A stretch of 54,962 bases of DNA, taken from contig JAUCBJ010008972.1 in NCBI GenBank assembly GCA_032718475.1, positions 1-54,962 of the forward strand, given 5' to 3'. A program made the translations under genes and the position numbers. Position 1 is the first letter of the stretch; each line of letters opens with the position of its first letter. This DNA is from Nemertoderma westbladi. Its lineage: Eukaryota; Xenacoelomorpha; Nemertodermatida; Nemertodermatidae. Of this stretch, positions 32,656 through 41,924 are shown one piece after another. The notes under the pieces were generated by a model that was not told the DNA's origin, did not search any database, and saw only the letters and a program-made list of their open reading frames with translations.

Positions 32656-33668
32656 TACGGAAGCCCATAACGGCCATGTCGCGCGCAAACTTCCATGTCA
32701 AGCGCGCAAACTTTGCCATTTCCGTGTAGAAACATTGGCGCGCGCGACATGGAAGTTTGCGCACGCGACATGGAAGTTTGTGCGCGCGACATGGAACTGT
32801 GGAAGTTTGCGCGCTCGACATGGAACTGTGGAAGTTTACGCGCGCAACATGGAAGTTTGCGCGCGAGACATGAAGTTGGCGTGCGCGACATGGGGAAGCC
32901 CATAGCGGCCATGTCGCGCGCAAACTTCATATCATTTCCGTTTCGAATTTTGTCTGGGCGGGAAATTTGAATATTATGTCGTGTTTCTAGTATGGCTGAA
33001 ATCTCCTTGTGAGAAAGTCCATCATTGAAATATGTTTTTATTAGGTGTAAAAGGTCTAGATCTAGATCATCCTCATCCATGTTAATATTATTAAAATTCG
33101 GACGAGCCGATAGGCCTATAGCAGTAAAATATATATACGCAGTAAAATAGAACTGAATTGTTTTCCTGTTCAAAATACTACATTACTAACAACTGAACAG
33201 TAAAACAGTAGGACAAGTAAATTCAAATTTCCCGCCCAGACAAAAATTCAAAACGGATATGATATTAAGTTTGCGGGCGACATGGCCGTTATGGGCTTCC
33301 CCATGTCGCGCGCGCAAACTTCCATGTCGCGCGCGCAAACTTCCATGTCGCGCGCGCAAACTTCCATGTCGCGCGCGCAAACTTCCATGTCGCGCGCGCA
33401 AACTTCCATGTCGCGCGCGCAAACTTCCATGTCGCCCGCGCAAACTCCATGTCGCGCGCGCAAACTTCCATGTCGAGCGCGCAAACTTCCATGTCGAGCG
33501 CGCAAACTTCCATATCGCGCACGCAAAATTCCATGTCGCGCACGCAAATGTTTCTACACGGAAATGGCATAAAGTTTGCGCGCTTGACATGGAAGTTTGC
33601 GCGCGACATGGAGTTTGCGCGGGCGACATGGAAGTTTGCGCGCGACATGGCCGTTATGGGCTTCCGTA
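32656..33668. mobile_element. Inverted-repeat DNA transposon, possibly IS3EU-like
   Basis: The ends are TACGGAAGCCCATAACGGCC and its reverse complement, flanked by TCAAAG at 32,650-32,655 and again at 33,669-33,674, a 6-bp target duplication. The long arms (about 32,656-32,975 and 33,220-33,668) are inverted copies of each other. Each contains tandem 21-bp units of the type ATGTCGCGCGCGCAAACTTCC, a GCCATTTCCGTGTAGAAACAT block where the units change orientation, and inner AAATTTCCCGCCCAGACAAA. The middle encodes a short remnant of a possible transposase. TAC...GTA ends with 6-bp duplications are, as I recall, what is reported for the IS3EU superfamily; that assignment is inference. Confidence 0.75.
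32940..33080 (-). pseudogene. Possible N-terminal transposase remnant (HTH-like)
   Basis: From ATG 33080-33078 the reading begins with an acidic patch, then LLHLIKTYFNDGLSHKEI and SAILETRHNIQIS. This resembles the helix-turn-helix start of IS3/integrase-like transposases in animal genomes (LIxxYFxxGxSxxEIxxxLxxxHxIxIS). The reading then runs into the GC-rich subterminal repeats, so the catalytic domain is gone. Such a remnant would fit an internally deleted element. Similarity is judged by eye and is short. Confidence 0.45.
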
Positions 33669-34311
33669 TCAAAGAGACCACGATTTTACTTATTTTATGA
33701 ATAATAATCATGGTAATTATTGGAGGACTACAGTCGGGGAGGTTTAGTTATTCCTCCCGATTAGCCGATAGCCTTTTGTTTTTTGTTTACATTTCTATAT
33801 TTCTTATACAACAGGATGTAACGCCCTTGTCATCTTGTGTAAAACTGTATTTACAGCCAATATTTTTCTGAAAACTGGAATTAATATATTTTTCTGGAAA
33901 CTGGACGCAATAAAAATTCATCCCTCTCCAGTGGAAATTGGACGCAAATAACAGCTGATTACTCTATAAAAAATACTGTTTATTGTAAACAAATAATAAA
34001 CAAAGTTTATTGTTTTGGTTAAAATAACGTGCCACTGTAACCTGCTCCTTTCCCTAAATTGAGAATTTAACATTGAGGCGGGATATTATTTCACAAAGTT
34101 ATGTCATCCAAAAGTCTAATGTTATTCTGTATTTTAGTACCGGTACCGGCACTGGTACTGCTATAGGCCTACTGTGTAGCCTACCATTTAAATACGGTAC
34201 TGGTAGGCCTACTGGCCTACCGGTTGTGCTAATAAATTTTAAATAATTGATAGGAGAATAATATCTTTCACATAATTTAGGCCTATTACTGTAATATTTT
34301 TATAATCAATA
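33669..34311. other. Unassigned AT-rich sequence
   Basis: No ORF or clear repeat, except one diverged unit of the 68-bp minisatellite at about 34,006-34,070 (TTTATTGTTTTGGTTA, then CCTGCTCCTTTCCCT), and TAGGCCTAC/ACCGGTAC palindromes at 34,138-34,225. Confidence 0.4.
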
Positions 34312-34611
34312 ATGGATCATGACTACTGTCTGACTAGTGTTACGGATAGCGGCACCACTACTTCCAACAGCACAGATCAGTTCATAAACTCATCCGTACT
34401 CGAAAAAACTACTTATACATGTTATACCCCGTTACCGTTTGATACCGGTAGTCACAATGATAGCGAAAACAACGACCCGTTTTTAGCCCAAAGGATCGGA
34501 CGGCCAAGAGGTTCGTCCAATAAAGGGTATATACGGATTCGTACATTCTCAGACGTTGACAGTTTGGTTAGAAAATCCCGCCTCTGTAATCTGCCCCTTT
34601 CCCTCAATTAG
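34312..34611 (+). CDS. Short hypothetical ORF with AT-hook-like motif
   Basis: 99 residues from an ATG. The Ser/Thr/Asn-rich N-terminus is followed by RIGRPRGSSNKG, whose GRPRG core is the AT-hook signature that binds the DNA minor groove. The last 18 or so residues are encoded by the first unit of the 68-bp minisatellite, so the stop may be accidental and this could be the surviving 5' end of a longer gene or of a transposon protein. I do not recognise the family. Confidence 0.3.
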   Translation: MDHDYCLTSVTDSGTTTSNSTDQFINSSVLEKTTYTCYTPLPFDTGSHNDSENNDPFLAQRIGRPRGSSNKGYIRIRTFSDVDSLVRKSRLCNLPLSLN

Positions 34612-35235
34612 CTAAATGATCGTTTATTGTTTTGGTTAGATAATCCCGCCTCTGTAACCTGCTCCTTTCCCTCAATTGGTAATGTTATCGTTTATTGTTT
34701 TGGTTAGAAAATCCCGCCTCTGTAACCTGCTCCTTTCTCTCAATTGGTAATGTTATCGTTTATTGTTTTGGTTAGAAAATCCCGTCTCTGTAACCTGCTC
34801 CTTTCCGTCAATTTGTTAAATGATCGTTTATTGTTTTGGTTAGAAAATCCCGCCTCTGTAACCTGCCCCTTTCCCTCAATTAGTTAAATGATCGTTTATT
34901 GTTTTGGTTAGATAATCCCGCCTCTGTAACCTGCTCCTTTCCTTCAATTGGTAATGTTATCGTTTATTGTTTTGGTTAGGAAATCCCGCCTCTGTAACCT
35001 GCTCCTTTCCCTCAATAAGTTAAGTGATCGTTTTTTGTTTTGGTTAGAAAATCCCGCCTCTGTAACCTGCTCCTTTTCCTCAATTAGTTAAGTGATCGTT
35101 TATTGTTTTGGTTAGAAAATCCCGTCTCTGTAACCTGCTCCTTTCCCTGATTTGGTAAAGTGACTGTTTATTGTTTTGGTTAGAAAACTCGGCCTTAACC
35201 TGCTCCTTTCCATCAATTGGTAATTGTTTTTGGCT
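34562..35235. repeat. 68-bp minisatellite, about ten units
   Basis: Units with GGTTAGAAAATCCCGCCTCT, CCTGCTCCTTTCCCTCAATT and CGTTTATTGTTTT recur with starts at 34,566, 34,634, 34,702 and so on at 68-bp spacing. The last units are eroded. Two subtypes alternate (AATTGGTAATGTTAT versus AATTAGTTAAATGAT). Confidence 0.9.
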
Positions 35236-35743
35236 ATAAAATGAGTGTTTTGCTACGTCATGTGGTAATCGATTATCGACAACAACCACAAACTATTAAA
35301 TATAGAGTCTTTTTACCACAGGCGCATATGGAATTCTATCTCATAGTCTATAAATCATGGAATCATGGAATGTTTTGGCACAGGCATAGTGAAATCAACT
35401 GTCTGACAGTCCAGAAATCACCAGTCTGACAGTTTGAAGAAATACATACATAAAAAGTCATTAAAATGACAATAAAAGTCATTAAATGGACAACAAAAGT
35501 CATTATGCATAATTCGTAAAAAAAAAATGACAAAAAAAGTCAAATAAAATGACATAAAAAATCACTGCCTGTGATTCAGTCCACATTCTGATTCTGCCCT
35601 ATTCAGCTATTAATTAACATTATTCCCTCTTTGCTCTTACCCCCTTCGGCCTCCCTTACGACACCGGTTACGGGAGAGCGTTGAGCATAGGGTTCAGCCC
35701 ACAGTAAGTGAAAGATAAGCGCGTGGCTACCAACTCACTCACA

Positions 35744-36733
35744 ATGCAAACTGATAGCAGTAGATCAGTACCGGATCCATTATTGGTTCTACGGAGCAGT
35801 CTTCCCTCCCCTGTAACGACACTCCGATTCGCTGGTGTGGACCAATGGAACCCGTCCGTCACTCAATCCATTCCCGACGGATTCTCCGAACTGGGGTCGA
35901 CCCCAGCCGGATTCCTCCTCTCTGGTTCCACCAACGGAACCGTAGAGTTGTGGAACCTTTCTCGACGGAGAGTAGTCAACGTCTGGCGACTCCACGGCAC
36001 GTCCGGTATCCTCCACGCCCAACCCCATGGCGACGAGTCAATAATCTCCCAAGGAAGAGATAACCGAGTGTTAATTACCAACGTAAACCGCGGTAAACAT
36101 ACCACAGAGATAGATTCCCCTAGTCCGAGTTTTTGTCAGCTTTCTATATATTCCAATAAAATGGCGTTGCCAGGGGATACAGCGCCCGGGACTGTGCTAC
36201 TTCATGACGTCATAACGAACACTCGAATAAGTTCGTTCGAACCAGTAGGAGGTACTTCCGGTATGGCGATGGCTCTTAGGTTTATTGACGAGGATACTTT
36301 GTGTTCGGGATATGAGGATGGCGTTGTGAGACTTTGGGACGTCCGTAAACTAAACGAGCCAATCGCAAGCAAGCAGCTGCACGACGAGCCAATCATGTGC
36401 TTAGACGTTGATGCCGATGGTAATGGAGTTTCTGGCTCCGCGGATCAATTAATAAGTAGATGGTGTTTCGATAAGGTTTCCCTGTCCGTGTCCGCTATCT
36501 GTAGACTCAGCAACCCCGGGGTATCCAGTCTTAGTGTCCGTCCCGACGGTAGACTGCTTGCCGCCGGTTGCTGGGACGCGAGAGTTCGATTGTTCTCGTG
36601 GAGACGCAAACTCACCCCCCTCGCTGTGCTATCTCTCCACACGGACAATATATTTAGCGTTACATTCGATAGAAACAACGTGTTAGCAGTCGGCTCCCAA
36701 GATTGCCGAATCAGTTTATGGAAACTCTATTAG
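35744..36733 (+). CDS. GNB1L: GNB1L: WD40-repeat protein, G-beta-like protein 1
   Basis: 329 residues from ATG 35744; this start gives PDPLLVLRSSLPSPVTTLRF, which lines up with the start of vertebrate GNB1L (327 residues). About six to seven WD40 blades are visible: SGSTNGTVELWNL, SQGRDNRVLITNV, SGYEDGVVRLWDVR, SGSADQLISRWCF, AAGCWDARVRLFSWR and, at the very end, VGSQDCRISLWKLY. The NPGVSSLSVRPDGR and HTDNIFSVTF stretches match the family closely. GNB1L relatives (Asa1 in yeasts) act with the TTT/R2TP chaperone system that matures PIKK kinases such as ATM, ATR and mTOR; that is family knowledge. The reading is uninterrupted by introns. AATAAA at 36,795-36,800 is a good polyadenylation signal 62 bases past the stop. 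GC and codon use look normal, and I see no breaks. Confidence 0.95.
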   Translation: MQTDSSRSVPDPLLVLRSSLPSPVTTLRFAGVDQWNPSVTQSIPDGFSELGSTPAGFLLSGSTNGTVELWNLSRRRVVNVWRLHGTSGILHAQPHGDESIISQGRDNRVLITNVNRGKHTTEIDSPSPSFCQLSIYSNKMALPGDTAPGTVLLHDVITNTRISSFEPVGGTSGMAMALRFIDEDTLCSGYEDGVVRLWDVRKLNEPIASKQLHDEPIMCLDVDADGNGVSGSADQLISRWCFDKVSLSVSAICRLSNPGVSSLSVRPDGRLLAAGCWDARVRLFSWRRKLTPLAVLSLHTDNIFSVTFDRNNVLAVGSQDCRISLWKLY

Positions 36734-36794
36734 TTATTTTAAATTTTCACTGATTTATTTTAATCTAGTGGAATTAATAGCTGTGGCTAGTGTA

Positions 36795-36800
36795 AATAAA
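36795..36800 (+). terminator. AATAAA polyadenylation signal for GNB1L
   Basis: Canonical hexamer within TGTAAATAAAGG downstream of the stop codon. T-rich sequence follows. Confidence 0.6.
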
Positions 36801-37180
36801 GGATTTGATTTGATAGTATTAATATACTAAAAGTTTGTGCAACAAATTTGTGTAATTAATTATTATTAGTACCTATTAATTAAACGTTCTTCTAGTAATT
36901 GTTACTTATTTTATATGTATGGACCTAATTTAGAGATTATAAGTTACCTTTTTACTATTTTTAGTCAATTTCAAAGTAACTCATAATCGTTTTCTCTTAT
37001 AGACTATAATAAATATTTAGCGGATATTATTTATTGAAATTATTTAGTAGGGAATACTAAGTAATGAACTAGAGATGTTCCAGAATAATCTACTACCGCT
37101 ATTCTTTATACACCATGACATGTTTTCTAATTAAGAAATGCTCATAGGCTACTACTACCAAATTTCAGATGAATCTGATG
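36801..37180. other. AT-rich intergenic sequence
   Basis: No ORF, repeat or motif I can support. Confidence 0.5.
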
Positions 37181-37194
37181 GTTGGTTCTATAAT

Positions 37195-37335
37195 TACTGC
37201 TATTTTTATGTTTCTGTCAATTCGCCCCCCTAGCGGTAGACCGGGGAACTGTAGCAGTCTGTCTGTGTGTAGAATTTCTAAAATTTTTATAGACTACATG
37301 TGTACCAAGTTTGGTTCCATTTCATCCATGATTGA
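37195..37335. repeat. Dispersed repeat with CTAGCGG motif
   Basis: AATTCGCCCCCCTAGCGGTA then CCGGGGAACTG and, further on, ACCAAGTTTGGTTCCATTTC. This is the inverted orientation of the units at 48,080-48,390 (CTGCCGCTAGAGGGCGAATT ... GACTGAAACTTGGTAG), so one family occurs in at least two places. Confidence 0.55.
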
Positions 37336-37738
37336 CCGACTTATTAGCGTTCAAACATTCCTGCCACAAACATAGCCAGAGGCAGCCACAAACATAGCCA
37401 GAGGCAGCCACAAACGAATAAAAGCTGCAGGAACTCAAGCGATAATTAATTTATTAATTATTAAATACTGTTTCAATTAAATTATTTACGAAAATCTACT
37501 TATCTTCTTTTAAATATGGACCCTGCATCCGTGGAAAATATAATATTTGATAATTCACCAGTCAGCCAACGATAATTTTGCAGGCTAGGTCCTTGTCATG
37601 GCCTGTTATTTAGATGACCTTGGTACACCCCCAGTCGAGGTAAATACAGAAATAAGATACAGGTACATGTAATGTAATAATGTAAATACAATATATACAC
37701 CATGACCCTAATATAGTGTCATTTTCTGATGACACGGA

Positions 37739-38549
37739 CCCCCCCCCCCCCCCCCCCCCCAAATTTTTCTACAAATCTTTATCATATTGCTTGAAATTTG
37801 AAACACAACAACATAGTTCAACTCACCGTGGTTGTTACCATGAAGCCGGAATTTTTGATTTTGCCTTTTAATAACGTGTCTTTTGCGAAATTGCACATCT
37901 CCTATCATCGCCATTCTTCACATTAACCTCGCTTTATAGATATTATTAAAAAGTTTGCGTTCCAAGTATTCCAAATATGTAACACTGTTTGAATTTCGTT
38001 GAGAAACAGCTGAGATGTAGGCACTCAAAGATTGCAAGAATTATTGTTCGCTGAAAGTCATTTATTATATTTAATAAATACACAAAATTCTAGAACGTGT
38101 TATTTAGCCTACGACTGTTGGTTGGCAACAGTCGTAGGCTTATACAATATCTATATTGCGTAGCTAATCATACATAAACAAATTGTTCCAGAATATTGTG
38201 TATTTATTGAATAGAATAAATGGCCTGCAGCGAATGATAATTCTTGCAATCTTTGAGTGCCTATTTCTCAGCTGTTTCTCAACGAAATTCAGATATTGTT
38301 ACATATTTGGAATACTTGGAACGCAAGCTTTTTAATATAATAATATATATAAAACGAGGTTAATGTGAAGAATGGCGATGATAAGAGATGTGTAATTTCG
38401 CAAAAGACACTTTTTTAAAACGCTTATAAAAAAAATTTAAAGGCGAAATCGAAAATTCCGGCTTCATGGTAACAACCGCGGTGAGTTGAACTAGTTGTGT
38501 TTCCAATTTCAAACAATATGATAAAGATTTGTAGAAAAATTTGGGGGGG
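37739..38549. repeat. Foldback element: 0.8-kb palindrome with central hairpin
   Basis: The left arm (37,739-38,105) reads from a run of C into AAATTTTTCTACAAATCTTT. The right arm (38,141-38,549) is its diverged reverse complement, ending AAAATTTGGGGGGG. Shared stretches include ATGAAGCCGGAATTTT and TTGCGTTCCAAGTATTCCAA. At the centre, AGCCTACGACTGTTG and its exact complement (38,106-38,120 and 38,126-38,140) form a 15-bp stem with a 5-base loop. The arms differ by scattered substitutions and a gap of about 35 bp. No ORF and no clear target duplication; probably a non-autonomous foldback or MITE-like element. Confidence 0.8.
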
Positions 38550-38639
38550 AAAATCAGAGAATTGGTTCGGATGAATTGCAAAATAGTTTTTGGTTATTCC
38601 AAAAACTATTAATTTTTGCTTTGGGGGGGGGAGGAGGGA

Positions 38640-39472
38640 TTCTACACAATACTACTACTACTACTAGGTCGAGCGAACTCGGACAGTGGAAATGAGATCC
38701 TTCCAGGCTTCCCGATTCTCCATAGTTGTCGCAATTTCGTTTCTCCTAAGTTCAGTATCCCTTTCAAGTTGATCTATATATGTTATGGCCGGTCGTCCAC
38801 GACTACGCTTTCCATGAGTTGGTTGCCAGAAAAGTAGATCTGGTATGACCTCGTCTTTACTTCGCCAGCAGTGCCCACTGAATCTTAATCTGCGTTCACG
38901 GAGGGTGGTTGATACAGGTGGTATTGTACAATAAAGCTCGGCGTTTGTCATGTGTTGTCTCCAGCTGATGTTTAGGGCTGCCCTTAGTAGTCTTGTGTAG
39001 CAACCATCAATTCGTTGTTCAAGTGATTTAGTCAGTGTCCAGGTCTCACCCCCGTATAAAAATACACTTTCCACTGTGGCTCGAAAGAACTTAGTCTTCA
39101 GGTGCCTGGAGAGATCGGATTTCCAGATAGTATCCATTTTTGATAGAGCTACCCAAGCCTTTGCTTTCCTAACTTCTATGTCCTTTTTGCTACTCTCTAT
39201 CCATGATCCAAGGTACTGGAAGTCATCGACCTTCCTTAGTTAATTATTATCAATGGTTGTCAAGTTTCCATCAACATTAATTAGGTCTTTGTAGCATTTA
39301 TATGCAATCCAACCTCCTTAGCAGCCCTCTCCACTTTATTTAGTAGAAGATGTGCATCTGCTAGCGTATTAGAGAGCAGGGCGATGTCATCCGCAAAGTC
39401 GGTGTGTGTGACTGTATCTTGGTCTGTGACTTCTACACAATAATCTGCGACTTTGACCCAAGTAGAGGTGTA
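38640..39472 (-). mobile_element. RTE-type LINE 3' fragment
   Basis: The minus-strand ORF 39,137-38,664 has LYGGETWTLTKSLEQRID, RERRLRFSGHCWRSKDE and HGKRSRGRPAITYIDQL, the C-terminal region typical of RTE-like elements. Upstream (39,470-39,138) the same strand still encodes FADDIALLSNT, the RT active site, with a stop and frame breaks between. The 3' end carries a tail of TAG units (plus-strand CTACTACTACTACTA at 38,652-38,666). The 5' edge meets a 21-base run of C. Same broad type as the element at 2.1-4.1 kb, whose missing half this corresponds to, but a separate copy. Confidence 0.82.
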
Positions 39473-40143
39473 CCCCCCCCCCCCCCCCCCCCCGTTCTAA
39501 CAACTACTAATTCGCACACCATGTGTATTTGAGGCTAACTAACTAATTAACAACTCGGAACTATATCGATCGCTAGTTGGCTATATCCTCCCGAGCTACC
39601 CACGGGCTGCCAGCGTTAATTACCATTTGTTTAATAATTAATAAGCATTCCGTTTACCGTCGTACTTACATAATTATTCCTAAATATTACCGATATTCAC
39701 AAGCTTCTACAAATACCTAGGAGTTACATTTCAAACTTCGCTCTCAAGTTTTTACAGTTACCTGTAACGACGGATGCTTATCAGTCAATTACTTTCGGTT
39801 TCCTAATACGGCAACGGCAACCCAAGGACATTGGAGAGAAAACAAAACTTTCTCTGCGCGAATTTTATACTATTATTATTATTTTTCATTTGTTGGGGAT
39901 TTAAAGTTCATAAAACTTCTGAACTACTAAAGTATTGATTACAGTATTCTCACAATACCCACACTGTTAACTGGAAATCTCCCAATCCGTTAATACTATT
40001 ATTATATTAGTTTTATGGTGGAGGGAAATTCAAATTGGTTTAGGACCGAATATTATTCCGATGATTATTTTGCTTTAAAAAAGGACCCATTCATTTTACG
40101 CGCGGCTGTTAATAGTTCATTTTCCAAATTCATCTGATACGAA
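39473..40143. other. Poly-C tract and upstream region of the fusion gene
   Basis: A run of 21 C (39,473-39,493) is followed by AT-rich sequence without ORFs. This should hold the promoter and 5' untranslated region of the gene starting at 40,144. I cannot identify a TATA box or initiator with confidence. Confidence 0.4.
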
Positions 40144-41733
40144 ATGGCTATCCCTAATAATAATATTGATACTCTAATAACCGTTAAAGAATCCAAGGAA
40201 TTATACGAAATAGTCGCTAAGGTTTTACATCCGTTGGGATGCGAAGTTCATCCGTTAAAGATCGGTTGTTACAACCAACTCATTACTCATCCGGCCTTCC
40301 TTCTTCCTTACAAAGATGACACATTGGCATTCCTTGTTATTAGCAACCCCGACATGTTTGAATTGAGTGTGAAGAAGATGATATTTGATGAAAGCGACGC
40401 AGATCATGTACGCGATCCGGTAGACCAATGTTCCATAAATATCGGGATGAAAGTGAGAGCAGCTCTGAATGAAAGGAACATAGAGGTGACGGCGCACACC
40501 GACTTCGATGTAGACCCCAGATCGCGTCGGCCGTTGGTTGCCATGCAGATAGCGGGACACGCCAGCGGCGCGACATACTACTACAGACCCGAGGACGCCC
40601 CTGATTGGTCGAGGAGCCGACCCGGTTTCGGGGTCAGCGTCCACCCCCGGTACGGCGGCTGGTTCGCATTCCGACTGCTCGCTATCCTCCCGTACACCAG
40701 ATGTCCGGATCTCGTCGTCCCGGCACCGCCCGACGTTGTCCCGGACGCCGTCCGACGCGCCGAGCTGCTCCGACGGTTTAACGACGACTGGCAGGACTTC
40801 GGCCCGAATTCCTACCGCGATATAATCCTGGTGGAGAAACGATATTCCGCGGAACAAATCGAATACTTCCGAACGATTCCGGAACGCCGTCGTCATAGCG
40901 GCTGGCGTAACGTTGTCGTGGCAACGTCAATAGATTCTAGAATATCTCTGAACGACGGCAGTTCTATGCCGAGCTTCGGTCTGGGTACCTATAAGGCGAA
41001 CTACGACGCGATAGTGGCGGGATTGCGTTGCGGCTACCGGATGCTGGACACGGCCCATCTGTACCGGACGGAAGGGGCAGTCGCCCGGGCGATCCGAGAC
41101 AGCGGAGTGCCCAGGGAGGAGATCTACATAGTCACTAAACTCTGGGTTGACTCCCACGGTAGGGAGGCAACTAAAGCCGCACTGATGGAGAGTTTGAAGG
41201 AGTTGGGAACCGAGTACGTGGATTTGTATTTGATTCACTCGCCGCGCGGCGGGCGGTTGTTGGAGACGTACGCGGCGCTGTTGGAGTTGCGCGCCGCCGG
41301 GTACGCGCGGTCCGTCGGGGTCAGTAACTTCGGGGTCGCCCATCTCCGGGCGCTGACCGACCGCGGTCTCCCGCCCCCCGCGGTCAACCAGATCGAGCTG
41401 CATCCCTGGAACCCGCAGTCCCAACTCGTCGAGTATTGCCGCGCCAACGGTATCGTGGTAATGGGCTACTGTCCGTTGGCGCGCGCCCGTAGGATGGAGG
41501 AACCCGCGTTGGTGCGCGCCAGTCGCCAGCTGCGTCGGACCCCAGCTCAGGTGCTCGTACGTTGGTCCGTACAGATGGGTTTCGTTACGATACCCAAGAG
41601 TAACGACCCGGATAGAATTCGACTCAACTCGGAGGTGTTCGACTTCCGACTAGACGACGACATTGTCGACCAGTTGGACTTCGTTAAGGAGTTGTGTGTC
41701 GTTCCCGTAGCTGACATTCCAGTCGATCTCTAA
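40144..41733 (+). CDS. MMACHC (CblC) domain fused to aldo-keto reductase
   Basis: 529 residues from ATG 40144, one uninterrupted frame. Residues about 15-250 match MMACHC, the cytosolic protein that strips the upper ligand from vitamin B12: LGCEVHPLKIGCYNQL, TLAFLVISNPDMF, DPVDQCSINIG, GHASGATYYY (His139, equivalent to the conserved His of HVAGAAYYY), GVSVHPRYGGWFAFR (Arg177), SYRD (Arg225) and RYSAEQIEYF. As I recall, the arginines equivalent to human R161 and R206 bind glutathione. Residues about 262-529 are a full aldo-keto reductase barrel: LNDGSSMPSFGLGTYK, Asp302 and Tyr307 in DTAHLY, Lys332 in VTKLW, His365 in YLIHSP (the complete catalytic tetrad), SVGVSNFG, NQIELHPW, and IPKSNDPDRIRLN for the NADPH phosphate. 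Both halves look functional. An AKR that supplies reducing power or acts on a linked substrate is inference. Alternative: a recent gene fusion with no joint function. Confidence 0.93.
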   Translation: MAIPNNNIDTLITVKESKELYEIVAKVLHPLGCEVHPLKIGCYNQLITHPAFLLPYKDDTLAFLVISNPDMFELSVKKMIFDESDADHVRDPVDQCSINIGMKVRAALNERNIEVTAHTDFDVDPRSRRPLVAMQIAGHASGATYYYRPEDAPDWSRSRPGFGVSVHPRYGGWFAFRLLAILPYTRCPDLVVPAPPDVVPDAVRRAELLRRFNDDWQDFGPNSYRDIILVEKRYSAEQIEYFRTIPERRRHSGWRNVVVATSIDSRISLNDGSSMPSFGLGTYKANYDAIVAGLRCGYRMLDTAHLYRTEGAVARAIRDSGVPREEIYIVTKLWVDSHGREATKAALMESLKELGTEYVDLYLIHSPRGGRLLETYAALLELRAAGYARSVGVSNFGVAHLRALTDRGLPPPAVNQIELHPWNPQSQLVEYCRANGIVVMGYCPLARARRMEEPALVRASRQLRRTPAQVLVRWSVQMGFVTIPKSNDPDRIRLNSEVFDFRLDDDIVDQLDFVKELCVVPVADIPVDL

Positions 41734-41924
41734 GTTATTATATTAATCTGGAACTCATTAGTTAGTATCATTTACTTTCAGTTTTGCAATATAATTTAAC
41801 TAGACTGGCTGAGTAATGAATTATTTCATATAATAATGATAACAATGATGCTGCTTCAATGTGCTGCTATAATATAATGTTGTTGTTGTGAGACGCTTTT
41901 CATGTAGGTAGATAATAGGCGGTA
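41734..41924. other. 3' flank of the fusion gene
   Basis: AT-rich; no AATAAA directly downstream (AATATA near 41,788 is the nearest variant). The 18-bp satellite begins only about 190 bases after the stop codon. Confidence 0.5.

Noticed and set aside
33186-33747. Several ORFs with ARATWKF, MSRAQTS or RARKLPC repeats
   Set aside because: They are translations of the 21-bp subterminal repeats of the DNA transposon in all frames.
35708-35743. An upstream start for GNB1L twelve codons earlier
   Set aside because: It would begin at GTG. The ATG at 35,744 gives the N-terminus expected for the family.
41235-41447. Antisense ORFs under the AKR domain (also 40,927-41,424)
   Set aside because: GC-rich coding sequence leaves antisense frames open; no motif is seen in them.
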